64,000 nt of DNA from Streptomyces sp. NBC_00083 (GTDB lineage: Bacteria; Actinomycetota; Actinomycetes; Streptomycetales; Streptomycetaceae), in the NCBI RefSeq assembly GCF_026343295.1, contig NZ_JAPELY010000003.1:186001-250000 (forward strand), read 5' to 3'. Positions 54,091-62,725 of the stretch are shown here, piece by piece (position 1 is the first letter of the stretch; each line of letters begins with the position of its first letter). The notes below the pieces were generated by a model. The model saw nothing but the letters and a program-made list of their open reading frames with translations. It had not been told where the DNA came from and did not search any database. The position numbers and the translations under genes were made by a program.

Positions 54091-54224
54091 CCCGCTTCCC
54101 CCAGCGGGGGCTGCGCCCCCGCACCCCCGCCCGCGCCTGAACGGCGCTCGTCCTCAATCGCCGGACGGGCTGACTATGCCGCGCGTGCCCCACTGCGAAT
54201 CCCGGCCACGCCCCGACCCCGCCA

Positions 54225-54620
54225 GGGGCGCGGGGAACTGCGCGGGAAGCGCCCACGACCGGCACCCGGCGGACGCGCAGCAGCGACCCGGCCCGAGGCA
54301 TCGGGCGCAGGCCCGTACCGACCCAGCCAGGGGCGCGGGGAACTGCGCGGGAGGCGACCACGACCGGCACCCGGCGGACGCGCAGCAGCGACCCGGACCG
54401 AGGCATCGGGCGCAGCCCCGTACCGACCCAGCCAGGGGCGCGGGGAACTGCGCGGGAAGCGCCCACGACCGGCACCCGGCGGACGCGCAGCAGCGACCCG
54501 GACCGAGGCATCGGGCGCAGCCCCGTACCGACCCAGCCAGGGGCGCGGGGAACTGCGCGGGAAGCGCCCACAACCGGCACCCGGCGGAACTGCGCGGGAA
54601 GCGCCCCCGGCCCCGCACCC
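54225..54620. repeat. 105-bp tandem repeat, three complete units plus partial
   Basis: Units begin at 54225, 54330, 54435 and 54540, spacing exactly 105 bp. Each begins GGGGCGCGGGGAACTGCGCG, then a stretch with CACCCGGCGGACGCGCAGCAGC, GACCCGG, and GAGGCATCGGGCGCAG, and ends CCGACCCAGCCA. Units 1-3 differ at few positions. The fourth is cut short near 54590 and then repeats part of its own start (GGAACTGCGCGGGAAGCGCCC). The first 20 bases are the interspersed core also at 42142. Confidence 0.9.
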
Positions 54621-54648
54621 GGCTGGAAATCCCCGCCGCGGGATCGCG

Positions 54649-54684
54649 AAAGGGGCCCCGGGTTCATGAACCCGGGGCCCCTTT
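54649..54684. terminator. 36-bp perfect palindrome, bidirectional terminator
   Basis: Perfect self-complementary sequence AAAGGGGCCCCGGGTTCA then its inverse, centred between 54666 and 54667. It forms a long stem ending in TTTT on the plus strand (54682-54685), with the mirror-image AAA on the minus strand. It separates the MFS gene (+) from pssA (-) and can end both transcripts. Confidence 0.85.
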
Positions 54685-54706
54685 TCAAGTCCAGCGCCGT
54701 GAGGAA

Positions 54707-55561
54707 CTACGGCAGCTGCGCCGCCCGAGCCTCGCGGCGGTTGTCGCGGAACGTGTTCACCCGGCGGGCCGTCGCGAAGAGGGGGATCGTGGCGGCCAGG
54801 ACGATCTGCAGCGCGCAGCCGGTCTGGAGCAGCATCTGACCGCCGGGCGCGTCGAACGCCCAGGCCGCGAGCAGCCCCATCGCACCGATGATCCAGCTGA
54901 GCATCGCCACCGCGAGGATGCCCCGCGGCTTCGGGTACTCGACCCGGCTCACCATCAGCCAGGCGACTCCTATGACGGCGAGCAGCGTCGGCACGAACGG
55001 AAGCTCGAGGAGCACGATCGAGACCACGGTGAGCGCGCCGAAGGGGCTCGGCATGCCCTGGAACATGCCGTCCTTCATCGTCACGCAAGAGAAGCGCGCC
55101 AGTCTCAGCACCACCGCCAGCAGCACCGTGATCGCCGCCACCGCGGCCACCCGCTGGTGGGCGTCGTCCGCGACCATCCCGTACACGAGCACGAAGTAGG
55201 CCGGGGCGAGCCCGAAGCTGATGAGGTCCGAGAGGTTGTCCAGCTCGGCGCCCATCGGGGAGCTGCGCAGCTTGCGCGCGACCAGACCGTCGCAGAGGTC
55301 GAAGATCGCGGCGAGCAGCATCAGGATCACGGCGGTCGCGGCGGAGTGCCGCGCCATGCCGGTCTCCTGGCTGCCGGAGAGGTGCGGGATGAGGATGCCC
55401 GTGGTGGTGAAGTACACCGCCATGAATCCGCACGTGGCGTTGCCGAGGGTGAGCGTGTCCGCTATCGACAGGCGCAGCGACAGGGGCATTTCCTCGACGT
55501 CGTCCTCGGACTCCGCCTCGGGGACCCAGCCGGCCTGCGTCTCGGGATCAATCACGGTCAA
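54707..55561 (-). CDS. pssA: CDP-diacylglycerol--serine O-phosphatidyltransferase
   Basis: 284 aa from TTG 55561 (MTVIDPETQAGWV), 14 nt inside psd; GTG 55555 is an alternative. CDP-alcohol phosphatidyltransferase motif DGxxARx8Gx3Dx3D is complete: CDGLVARKLRSSPMGAELDNLSD, with about six membrane helices and a cytoplasmic charged N-terminus (ESEDDVEEMPLSLRL). It makes phosphatidylserine from CDP-diacylglycerol and serine. Phosphatidylserine is then decarboxylated by Psd, encoded immediately upstream in the same operon. Its 3' end is followed by the 36-bp palindrome. Confidence 0.93.
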   Translation of the reverse strand: MTVIDPETQAGWVPEAESEDDVEEMPLSLRLSIADTLTLGNATCGFMAVYFTTTGILIPHLSGSQETGMARHSAATAVILMLLAAIFDLCDGLVARKLRSSPMGAELDNLSDLISFGLAPAYFVLVYGMVADDAHQRVAAVAAITVLLAVVLRLARFSCVTMKDGMFQGMPSPFGALTVVSIVLLELPFVPTLLAVIGVAWLMVSRVEYPKPRGILAVAMLSWIIGAMGLLAAWAFDAPGGQMLLQTGCALQIVLAATIPLFATARRVNTFRDNRREARAAQLP

Positions 55562-56204
55562 TTCGAGTCACCCCCGCCGTGGTCGCCTGCCCGACCTCGA
55601 CCGCGACCTCGACACCCTCGGGGAGGTAGATGTCGACCCGCGAGCCGAAGCGGATCAGGCCGATGCGCTCGCCCTGCTCGACCTTGGTGCCCTGCGGCAC
55701 GTACGGCACGATGCGGCGCGCGACGGCGCCGGCGATCTGGATCATCTCGATGTCACCGAGTTCGGTGTCGAAGTGCCAGACGACGCGCTCGTTGTTCTCG
55801 CTCTCCTTGTTGAACGCCGGAACGTAGCCACCGGGGATGTGCTCCACCGAGGTCACCGTGCCCGCGAGGGGCGCGCGGTTGACGTGGACGTTCAACGGGC
55901 TCATGAAGATCGCGACGCGGGTACGCCCGTCCTTCCACGGCATGATGCTCTGCACCACACCGTCGGCGGGGGAGATGACCCGCCCCTGCGTGATCTCACG
56001 CTCGGGGTCGCGGAAGAACCACAGCATGCCCGCCGCGAGCGCGGTGGTGGGCACCGCCACGATCGCGGCGCCCTTGGAGCGGCGCGAGCGGGCGAGGCTG
56101 ATGGCTGCGGTGGCGACGGTCGGCAGAAGCCACGGCGATGCTCCGCGAGCAAGGCGTCCCTTGAGGAAACCGTCGCGTGGTGCAGAGGTTTGGCTGTGGG
56201 GCAT
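55548..56204 (-). CDS. psd: Phosphatidylserine decarboxylase proenzyme (archaeal-type, short form)
   Basis: 218 aa, ATG 56204, with GAAGG about 6 nt upstream. Self-processing motif in LIRFGSRVDIYLPEG: cleavage before Ser of GSR creates the pyruvoyl group, as in the short class of Psd. Upstream conserved elements are RDPEREITQGRVISPADGVVQSIM, IFMSPLNVHVNRAPLAGTV and FNKESENNERV. An N-terminal membrane segment (AIVAVPTTALAAGMLWFF) anchors it. Product: phosphatidylethanolamine. The TGA falls inside pssA start. A candidate promoter with a palindrome lies at 56270-56298. Confidence 0.93.
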   Translation of the reverse strand: MPHSQTSAPRDGFLKGRLARGASPWLLPTVATAAISLARSRRSKGAAIVAVPTTALAAGMLWFFRDPEREITQGRVISPADGVVQSIMPWKDGRTRVAIFMSPLNVHVNRAPLAGTVTSVEHIPGGYVPAFNKESENNERVVWHFDTELGDIEMIQIAGAVARRIVPYVPQGTKVEQGERIGLIRFGSRVDIYLPEGVEVAVEVGQATTAGVTRIDRD

Positions 56205-56269
56205 GGATGACCTTCGTAGCGGATGATGCCGCGCTGGCAACGGGGGACGGCGGCAGGTTTACCGTCGAT

Positions 56270-56298
56270 GGTATCGGTTGCGAGCCGCAACTGGGCAA
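56270..56298 (-). promoter_or_regulatory. Candidate psd-pssA promoter with palindrome in spacer
   Basis: Minus strand: -35 TTGCCC (56293-56298), 17-bp spacer, -10 GATACC (56270-56275; or TACCAT two bases further). Within the spacer is a perfect 15-bp palindrome GTTGCG-AGC-CGCAAC (56277-56291, plus-strand reading). Leader to ATG 56204 about 60 nt. Confidence 0.5.
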
Positions 56299-56377
56299 GC
56301 CAGAAGCCGAGTCGGCGGCCGGAAGGCGATGACAGGGTGTGATGTTCTTCGCGGCCATACCGACTCAAAAGCGACAA

Positions 56378-57592
56378 TCAACCCTGGAACCGGTACTCCT
56401 CAAGGAGTCGGCGCCCAATGATCATTTTCTGGATCTCGGCGGTACCTTCACCGATGAGCAGCATCGGCGCCTCGCGGTACAGGCGCTCGATCTCGTACTC
56501 CTTGGAGAAGCCGTAACCGCCGTGAATGCGGAACGCGTCTTCCACCACCTCCTTGCAGTACTCGGAGGCGAGGTACTTCGCCATCCCTGCTTCGAGGTCG
56601 TTTCGTTCCCCGGAGTCCTTTTTGCGTGCTGCATTGACCATCATCGCATGGGCGGCTTCGACCTTGGTAGCCATCTCGGCCAGCTTGAACTGGATGGCCT
56701 GGTGCTGGGCGATCGGCTTTCCGAAAGTGTGCCGTTGCTGGGCATAGGAGACACCCAACTCAAATGCACGCTGAGCGACTCCACAGCCACGGGCCGCGAC
56801 GTTGACGCGCCCGACCTCCACTCCGTCCATCATTTGGTAAAACCCTCGGCCGGTGACCCCGCCGAGAACCCGATTGGCCGGAATGCGCAGCCCGTCCATG
56901 ATGAGTTCGGTCGTGTCGACGCCCTTGTAACCCATCTTGTCGATCTTGCCGGGGATGGTCAGGCCGGGCCGGACCTCGCCGAAGCCGGGCTCCTTCTCCA
57001 CCAGGAAGGTCGTCATCGACTTGTGCGGCGCGGCGGCCACCTCGGAAGGGGAGTGTCCTTCGTCACTCCGGCACAGAACGGCCACCAAGGACGACGTTCC
57101 GCCGTTGGTCAGCCACATCTTCTGGCCGTTGAGGACGTACTCCTCGCCGTCCTTGACGCCCTTCGACGTGATCGCCGACACGTCCGAGCCGAGCGCCGGC
57201 TCCGACATGGAGAACGCGCCGCGCACCTCGCCGAGCGCCATCCGCGGCAGGAAGGTGTCCTTCTGCTCCTGCGTGCCGTGCTGCTTGAGCATGTACGCCA
57301 CGATGAAGTGCGTGTTGATGATGCCGGACACCGACATCCAGCCACGCGCTATCTCCTCCACGCACAGCGCGTAGGTGAGCAGCGACTCCCCGAGACCGCC
57401 GTACTCCTCGGGGATCATCAGGCCGAACAGGCCCAACTCCTTGAGCCCCTCGACGATCTGCGTCGGGTACTCGTCCTTGTGCTCCAGCTGGGTCGCGACC
57501 GGAATGATCTCCTTGTCGACGAAGTCCCGTACGGTGGACAGGATTTCCTGCTGGACGTCGGTCAGACCGGCGGTCTGCGCGAGACGGGCCAT
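56378..57592 (-). CDS. Acyl-CoA dehydrogenase, likely (2S)-methylsuccinyl-CoA dehydrogenase
   Basis: 404 aa, ATG 57592. Acyl-CoA dehydrogenase fold: VRDFVDKEIIPVA, GGLGESLLTYALCVEEIARG, FSMSEPALGSDVSAITSKGVKDG (FAD loop), MDGVEVGRVNVAARGCGVAQRAFELGVSYAQQRHTFGKPI, and IHGGYGFSKEYEIERLYREAPMLLIGEGTAEIQ (IGEGTxEIQ). Catalytic Glu lies in YREAPMLLIGEGT. Its place at the end of ccr-ecm-mcl-hydratase makes methylsuccinyl-CoA to mesaconyl-CoA the expected reaction. Family alone cannot prove this; other acyl-CoAs remain possible. 2 nt after the MaoC gene. Confidence 0.85.
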   Translation of the reverse strand: MARLAQTAGLTDVQQEILSTVRDFVDKEIIPVATQLEHKDEYPTQIVEGLKELGLFGLMIPEEYGGLGESLLTYALCVEEIARGWMSVSGIINTHFIVAYMLKQHGTQEQKDTFLPRMALGEVRGAFSMSEPALGSDVSAITSKGVKDGEEYVLNGQKMWLTNGGTSSLVAVLCRSDEGHSPSEVAAAPHKSMTTFLVEKEPGFGEVRPGLTIPGKIDKMGYKGVDTTELIMDGLRIPANRVLGGVTGRGFYQMMDGVEVGRVNVAARGCGVAQRAFELGVSYAQQRHTFGKPIAQHQAIQFKLAEMATKVEAAHAMMVNAARKKDSGERNDLEAGMAKYLASEYCKEVVEDAFRIHGGYGFSKEYEIERLYREAPMLLIGEGTAEIQKMIIGRRLLEEYRFQG

Positions 57593-57594
57593 GG

Positions 57595-58143
57595 CTACTT
57601 CTCCGACTTCTCGGCGGTCTTCGGGGCGGTCTTCCTGACGGGCTCGACCAGCTCGGGGCGGCCGGGCTGCTCCCCGCCGCGCTCCTTGATGTACGTCTCG
57701 GTCGGCACCATCACCTTGCGGCGGAAGACGCAGACCAGGGTGCCGTCCTGCTTGTAGCCCTTGGTCTCCACGTACACGATCCCGCGGTCGCTCTTCGACT
57801 TCGACGGCGTCTTGTCGAGCACCGTCGTCTCGCCGTAGATCGTGTCGCCGTGGAAGGTCGGCGCCACGTGCTTGAGCGACTCGACCTCCAGGTTGGCGAT
57901 CGCCTTGCCGGAGACGTCCGGCACGCTCATGCCGAGCAGCAGCGAGTAGATGTAGTTGCCCACGACGACGTTCTTGCCGAAGTCGGTCGTCTTCTCCGCG
58001 TAGTTGGTGTCCATGTGGAGCGGGTGGTGGTTCATGGTGAGCAGACAGAAGAGGTGGTCGTCGTACTCGGTGACCGTCTTTCCGGGCCAGTGCTTGTAGA
58101 CGGCGCCGACTTCGAACTCTTCATAGGTACGGCCGAACTGCAT
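57595..58143 (-). CDS. MaoC-type hydratase, likely mesaconyl-CoA hydratase
   Basis: 182 aa from ATG 58143; a GTG at 58152 has its GGAGG only 1 nt away and is rejected. Hotdog fold: EFEVGAVYKHWPGKTVTEYDDHLFCLLTMNHHPLHMDTNYAEKTTDFGKNVVVGNYIYSLLLGMSV, with the hydratase His in MNHHPLHMD and GNYIYSL. Second half: HGDTIYGETTVLDKTPSKSKSDRGIVYVETKGYKQDGTLV. It would hydrate mesaconyl-CoA to beta-methylmalyl-CoA in the ethylmalonyl-CoA pathway. Single hotdog (182 aa) against the two-hotdog form of Rhodobacter Mch (about 340 aa), so the assignment rests on context. Confidence 0.8.
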   Translation of the reverse strand: MQFGRTYEEFEVGAVYKHWPGKTVTEYDDHLFCLLTMNHHPLHMDTNYAEKTTDFGKNVVVGNYIYSLLLGMSVPDVSGKAIANLEVESLKHVAPTFHGDTIYGETTVLDKTPSKSKSDRGIVYVETKGYKQDGTLVCVFRRKVMVPTETYIKERGGEQPGRPELVEPVRKTAPKTAEKSEK

Positions 58144-58148
58144 GACGC

Positions 58149-59123
58149 TCACGCCTCCGGGGCTTCGAACTTCGTGGTGCGCTTCATGCCGGCAGCGCGG
58201 CCCTTGCCGGAGATGACCAGGGCCATCTTGCGGCTGGCCTCGTCGATCATCTCGTCGCCGAGCATCGCCGAGCCCTTCTTGCCGCCCGCCTCCGAGGTGC
58301 ACCACTCATAGGCGTCGAGGATCATCTCGGCGTGGTCGAAGTCCTCCTGCGACGGCGAGAAGATCTCGTTCGACGCCTCGACCTGGCCCGGGTGCAGCAC
58401 CCACTTGCCGTCGAAGCCGAGCGCGGCGGCCCGCTTGGCCACCTCGCGGTAGCCGTCGACGTTGCGGATCTGGAGGTAGGGGCCGTCGATCGCCTGGAGG
58501 TCGTTGGCACGCGCCGCCATCAGGATCTTCATCAGGATGTAGTGGTACGCGTCGGCGCCGTAGCCCGGCGGCTGCTCGCCCACGACCAGGGACTTCATGT
58601 TGATGGAGGCCATGAAGTCGGCCGGGCCGAAGATGATCGTCTCGGTACGCGGCGAGGCCTCCGCGATCGCGTTGACGTTGTTGAGGCCGCGCGCGTTCTC
58701 GATCTGCGCCTCGATGCCGATCTTGCCGACCTCGAAGCCCATCGTCTTCTCGATCTGGGTGAGCAGCAGGTCGAGCGCCACCACCTGGTCGGCGCTCTGC
58801 ACCTTCGGCAGCATGATGCAGTCGAGGTTCTGCCCGGCGCCCTCGACGACGGTCACGACGTCGCGGTACGTCCACTCGGTCGTCCAGTCGTTCACGCGCA
58901 CCACCCGCGTCTTGCCCGTCCAGTCGCCCTCGTTGAGGAACTTGACGATGGTGTGCCGCGCTTCGGGCTTGGCCAGCGGCGCGCAGGCGTCCTCCAGGTC
59001 GAGGAAGACCTGGTCGGCCGGGAGCCCCTGGGCCTTCTCGAGGAAGCGCGGGTTCGACCCGGGGACCGCGAGGCAGGAGCGGCGCGGGCGGAGCCGGTTG
59101 ACGGGGGAGACGGGGGTGCTCAT
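58149..59123 (-). CDS. mcl: HpcH/HpaI aldolase-family lyase (beta-methylmalyl-CoA / malyl-CoA lyase)
   Basis: 324 aa, ATG 59123 overlapping the ecm stop (ATGA). CitE-like fold: PRRSCLAVPGSNPRFLEKAQGLPADQVFLDLEDACAPLAKPEARH (LDLEDA metal site), VNDWTTEW, IMLPKVQSADQV, GIEAQIENARGLNNVNAIAEASPRTETIIFGPADFMASINMK, and GFDGKWVLHPGQVEASNEIFSPSQ. It would split beta-methylmalyl-CoA into glyoxylate and propionyl-CoA, the product-releasing step of the pathway, and might also handle malyl-CoA. Co-transcribed between ecm and the MaoC gene. Confidence 0.88.
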   Translation of the reverse strand: MSTPVSPVNRLRPRRSCLAVPGSNPRFLEKAQGLPADQVFLDLEDACAPLAKPEARHTIVKFLNEGDWTGKTRVVRVNDWTTEWTYRDVVTVVEGAGQNLDCIMLPKVQSADQVVALDLLLTQIEKTMGFEVGKIGIEAQIENARGLNNVNAIAEASPRTETIIFGPADFMASINMKSLVVGEQPPGYGADAYHYILMKILMAARANDLQAIDGPYLQIRNVDGYREVAKRAAALGFDGKWVLHPGQVEASNEIFSPSQEDFDHAEMILDAYEWCTSEAGGKKGSAMLGDEMIDEASRKMALVISGKGRAAGMKRTTKFEAPEA

Positions 59124-61147
59124 GCGGGGACCTCCAACGGGTCGAGCTTGTTCGCTTTCCGGATCTCGTCGACGATACGGCCGATGATCTCCGTGATACC
59201 GAAGTCCTTGGGGGTGAAAACGGCGGCCACACCCGCCGTGCGGAGTTCCTCGGCGTCCGCGGGCGGAATGATCCCGCCGGCGATCACCGGGATGTCGCCG
59301 GCGCCGGCCTCGCGCAGACGCACCAGGACGTCGGGGACGAGTTCGGCGTGCGAGCCGGACAGGATGGACAGGCCGACGCAGTGCACGTCCTCGGCGAGGG
59401 CGGCGCTCACGATCTGCTCGGGCGTCAGCCGGATGCCCTGGTAGACCACCTCGAAGCCGGCGTCCCGCGCGCGCACCGCGATCTGCTCGGCCCCGTTGGA
59501 GTGCCCGTCGAGGCCCGGCTTGCCGACCAGGAGACGCAGCCGCCCCGAGCCCAGGTCGGAAGCGGTCCGCGCCACCTTCTCGCGGACCACGGCCAGCGGC
59601 GTGCCCGCCTCGGCGGTGACCGCGACCGGAGCCGACGAGACGCCCGTGGGCGCGCGGAACTCGCCGAACACCTCGCGCAGCGCCTCGGACCACTCGCCGG
59701 TGGTGACGCCGGACCGCACGCACTCCAGGGTCGCCGCCATGAGGTTCCCGGTGCCCTGGGCCGCCTCCTTCAGCTTCTCCAGGGCCTTGCACGGCCGGGG
59801 GTGGTTGAAGGGCGGCTGGTAGCGGGTGTCGCGCCAGTTCTTGAGCGAGGCGACGACGCGGGCCTCGACGGCCGGGTCGACCGTCATGATCGCCCCGTCC
59901 AGGTCCGCGGTGAGCGGGCTCGGCTCGGTCGCCTGGTAGCAGTTGACGCCGACGATCTTCTCCTCGCCGCCCTCGATGCGGGCCCGCCGCCCGGCGTGCG
60001 AGGAGACCAGCTGCGACTTGAGGTAGCCCGACTCGACGGCCGCGAGCGCCCCGCCCATCTCCTGGATCCGCTCGATCTCGGCCAGGCACTCCTCGACCAG
60101 CGAGTCCACCTTGGCCTCGATGACGTGCGAGCCGGCGAAGATGTCCTCGTACTCCAGCAGGTCGCTCTCGTGCGCCAGGACCTGCTGGATGCGCAGCGAC
60201 CACTGCTGGTCCCAGGGGCGCGGCAGGCCCAACGCCTCGTTCCAGGCGGGGAGTTGGACGGCGCGGGCGCGGGCGTCCTTCGACAGCGTCACGGCCAGCA
60301 TCTCCAGGACGATCCGCTGGACGTTGTTCTCGGGCTGCGCCTCGGTCAGGCCGAGCGAGTTGACCTGGACGCCGTAGCGGAAGCGCCGCTGCTTGGCGTC
60401 CTCGATCCCGTACCGCTCCCGCGTGATCCTGTCCCAGATGCGGCCGAAGGCGCGCATCTTGCACATCTCCTCGATGAAGCGGACGCCCGCGTTCACGAAG
60501 AAGGAGATGCGGGCCACGACATCGCCCTTGCGGTCCTCGGGGATCTGGCCCGACGCGAACACCGAGTCCAGGACGGCGATCGCGGTGGACATCGCGTACG
60601 CGATCTCCTGGACCGGGGTGGCTCCCGCCTCCTGGAGGTGGTAGCTGCAGATGTTGATCGGGTTCCACTTGGGGATGTTGTTCACGGTGTAACAGATCAT
60701 GTCTGTCGTCAACCGCAGCGAAGGCCCCGGTGGGAAGACGTGCGTCCCGCGCGAGAGGTACTCCTTCACGATGTCGTTCTGCGTGGTGCCCTGGAGCTTG
60801 GTGATGTCCGCGCCCTGCTCCTCGGCGACCACCTGGTACATGGCGAGCAGCCACATCGCGGTGGCGTTGATCGTCATCGAGGTGTTCATCTGCTCCAGGG
60901 GGATGTCCTGGAACAGGCGCCTCATGTCACCGAGATGGGAGACCGGGACCCCGACCCGGCCCACCTCGCCGCGGGCGAGGATGTGGTCGGGGTCGTATCC
61001 GGTCTGCGTCGGAAGGTCGAACGCGACCGACAGACCCGTCTGCCCCTTGGCCAGGTTGTTGCGGTAGAGCTCGTTGGACGCCTCGGCGGTCGAGTGACCG
61101 GCGTACGTCCGCATGAGCCACGGCCGATCCTTCTGACGCTCTGTCAT
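59120..61147 (-). CDS. meaA: Ethylmalonyl-CoA mutase (MeaA-type, B12-dependent)
   Basis: 675 aa, ATG 61147, with GGGAAG about 6 nt upstream. TIM-barrel methylmalonyl-CoA-mutase-like domain (MRTYAGHSTAEASNELYRNNLAKGQTGLSVAFDLPTQTGYDPDHILARGEVG), followed by a C-terminal B12-binding domain with the ligand His in KPGLDGHSNGAEQIA (DxHxxG) and the GLSILSGSH and GGIIPPAD blocks. The single-chain Ecm/MeaA layout of about 675 aa differs from two-subunit MutAB. It converts ethylmalonyl-CoA (from Ccr) to methylsuccinyl-CoA. The stop overlaps the mcl ATG; 14 nt after the ccr stop. Confidence 0.93.
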   Translation of the reverse strand: MTERQKDRPWLMRTYAGHSTAEASNELYRNNLAKGQTGLSVAFDLPTQTGYDPDHILARGEVGRVGVPVSHLGDMRRLFQDIPLEQMNTSMTINATAMWLLAMYQVVAEEQGADITKLQGTTQNDIVKEYLSRGTHVFPPGPSLRLTTDMICYTVNNIPKWNPINICSYHLQEAGATPVQEIAYAMSTAIAVLDSVFASGQIPEDRKGDVVARISFFVNAGVRFIEEMCKMRAFGRIWDRITRERYGIEDAKQRRFRYGVQVNSLGLTEAQPENNVQRIVLEMLAVTLSKDARARAVQLPAWNEALGLPRPWDQQWSLRIQQVLAHESDLLEYEDIFAGSHVIEAKVDSLVEECLAEIERIQEMGGALAAVESGYLKSQLVSSHAGRRARIEGGEEKIVGVNCYQATEPSPLTADLDGAIMTVDPAVEARVVASLKNWRDTRYQPPFNHPRPCKALEKLKEAAQGTGNLMAATLECVRSGVTTGEWSEALREVFGEFRAPTGVSSAPVAVTAEAGTPLAVVREKVARTASDLGSGRLRLLVGKPGLDGHSNGAEQIAVRARDAGFEVVYQGIRLTPEQIVSAALAEDVHCVGLSILSGSHAELVPDVLVRLREAGAGDIPVIAGGIIPPADAEELRTAGVAAVFTPKDFGITEIIGRIVDEIRKANKLDPLEVPA

Positions 61148-61161
61148 AAAACTTCCCGGCC

Positions 61162-62499
61162 TCAGACGTTGCGGAAGCGGTTGATGGCGTCGAGGTGCTT
61201 CTCGCGCAGCTCGGGGTCGCTGACTCCGAGGCCCTCGCGCGGTGCGAGCGCGAGCACGCCGACCTTGCCCTGGTGCAGGTTGCGGTGCACGTCGTAGGCG
61301 GCCTGCCCGGTGTCCTCCAGGGAGTACACCTTGGAGAGCGTGGGGTGGATCTTGCCCTTGGCGATGAGGCGGTTGGCCTCCCACGCCTCGCGGTAGTTGG
61401 CGAAGTGCGAGCCGATGATGCGCTTCAGGGACATCCACAGGTAGCGGTTGTCGTACTCGTGCATGTAACCCGAGGTGGAGGCGCAGGTGGTGATGGTGCC
61501 GCCCTTGCGCGTGACGTAGACGCTCGCGCCGAAGGTCTCGCGGCCGGGGTGCTCGAAGACGATGTCGATGTCCTCGCCGCCGGTGAACTCGCGGATCCGC
61601 TTGCCGAACCGCTTCCACTCCCTCGGGTCCTGGGTCTGCTCGTCCTTCCAGAACCTGTACCCCTCGGCGTTGCGGTCGATGACCGCCTCCGCGCCCATGG
61701 CCCGGCAGATGTCGGCCTTCTCGGGGCTGGAGACCACGCAGATCGGGTTGGCGCCGCCGGCGAGCGCGAACTGCGTGGCGTAGGAGCCGAGTCCGCCGCT
61801 CGCGCCCCAGATCAGGACGTTGTCGCCCTGCTTCATGCCGGCGCCGTTGCGGGAGACCAGCTGGCGGTACGCGGTCGAGTTGACCAGACCGGGTGCCGCC
61901 GCCTCCTCCCAGCTCAGGTGCTTCGGCTTGGGCATGAGCTGGTTGGACTTGACGAGCGCGACCTCGGCGAGCCCGCCGAAGTTGGTCTCGAAGCCCCAGA
62001 TGCGCTGCTCGGGGTCGAGCATCGTGTCGTTGTGTCCGTCGGAGCTCTCCAGCTCGACCGACAGGCAGTGCGCGACCACCTGGTCGCCGGGCTGCCAGGC
62101 GTTCACGCCGGGCCCGGTGCGCAGCACGACGCCCGCGAGGTCGGAGCCGATGACGTGGTACGGCAGGTCGTGGCGCTTGGTGAGCTCGCTGAGCCGGCCG
62201 TAGCGCTCGAGGAAGTTGAAGGTGGACACCGGCTCGAAGATCGAGGTCCAGACCGAGTTGTAGTTGACCGAGGAGGCCATGACGGCCACCAGGGCCTCGC
62301 CCGGCCCGAGCTCGGGGATCGGCACCTCGTCCAGGTGGATCGACTTGCGGGGGTCCTTGTCGCGGGTGGTGAGCCCGGCGAACATCTCCGCCTCGTCCTT
62401 GTGCACGGTGATCGCGCGGTACGAGTCGGGGAGCGGCAGAGCGGCGAAGTCGGCGGAGGTGGACTCCGGCGACTGGATCGCGTCCAGGATTTCCTTCAC
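61162..62499 (-). CDS. ccr: Crotonyl-CoA carboxylase/reductase
   Basis: 445 aa from GTG 62499, with GGAGG 7 nt upstream (minus strand). The long upstream open frame has no ribosome site. MDR-superfamily fold with Zn-less ADH features: ALVAVMASSVNYNSVWTSIFEPVSTFNFLERYG, NADPH site WGASGGLGSYATQFALAGGANPICVVSSPEKA, FGGLAEVALVKSNQLMPKPKHLSWEEAAA. It reductively carboxylates crotonyl-CoA with NADPH and CO2 to (2S)-ethylmalonyl-CoA, used for acetate assimilation and for polyketide extender units. First gene of a five-gene operon (ccr-meaA-mcl-maoC-acd). Confidence 0.95.
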   Translation of the reverse strand: MKEILDAIQSPESTSADFAALPLPDSYRAITVHKDEAEMFAGLTTRDKDPRKSIHLDEVPIPELGPGEALVAVMASSVNYNSVWTSIFEPVSTFNFLERYGRLSELTKRHDLPYHVIGSDLAGVVLRTGPGVNAWQPGDQVVAHCLSVELESSDGHNDTMLDPEQRIWGFETNFGGLAEVALVKSNQLMPKPKHLSWEEAAAPGLVNSTAYRQLVSRNGAGMKQGDNVLIWGASGGLGSYATQFALAGGANPICVVSSPEKADICRAMGAEAVIDRNAEGYRFWKDEQTQDPREWKRFGKRIREFTGGEDIDIVFEHPGRETFGASVYVTRKGGTITTCASTSGYMHEYDNRYLWMSLKRIIGSHFANYREAWEANRLIAKGKIHPTLSKVYSLEDTGQAAYDVHRNLHQGKVGVLALAPREGLGVSDPELREKHLDAINRFRNV

Positions 62500-62725
62500 G
62501 GTGTTGCCTCCGGCGAAGCGCCCATGGCGGGCGTTGAGGGTCTTCGGGGGTGGTGCTGTGGAGGTGTGCCGTCGGTTCGGCGGTGTGGTTCGAGTACGGC
62601 AGCGCCTGGTGGGCGCGGGAGGTTGCCTGTGACGCAGGCGTCCGGGCTCACTCGCCGGGACGGCGGGTGCGGGACACGGCCGGCGTACGAGGATTCTCCG
62701 TGCGCCGGGCCGGCCGGACAACATC

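Larger units (their letters stand above)
54091..54706. other. 616-bp intergenic region of repeats between convergent genes
   Basis: No gene is seen. It holds an element TCAATCGCCGGACGGGCTG (54154-54172) of the interspersed type found throughout Streptomyces, then three full and one partial copies of a 105-bp tandem repeat, then a 36-bp palindrome. Open frames that run through the array (period 105 = 35 codons) are repeat artefacts. Confidence 0.75.

Noticed and set aside
53975..54688. Minus-strand protein made of 35-residue repeats (PVVGASRAVPRAPGWVGTG...)
   Set aside because: The 105-bp tandem DNA repeat is a multiple of three, so any open frame repeats; no start/ribosome site and composition is artefactual. 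A similar plus-strand frame is rejected too.
58149..60854. 901-codon frame that ends as the lyase
   Set aside because: The upstream two-thirds is a shadow of meaA; the true lyase starts at ATG 59123 overlapping the meaA stop.
62500..62719. Cobalamin riboswitch in the ccr leader
   Set aside because: Checked because MeaA needs B12; no B12-box consensus was recognised, and the gene order ccr first makes it less likely.
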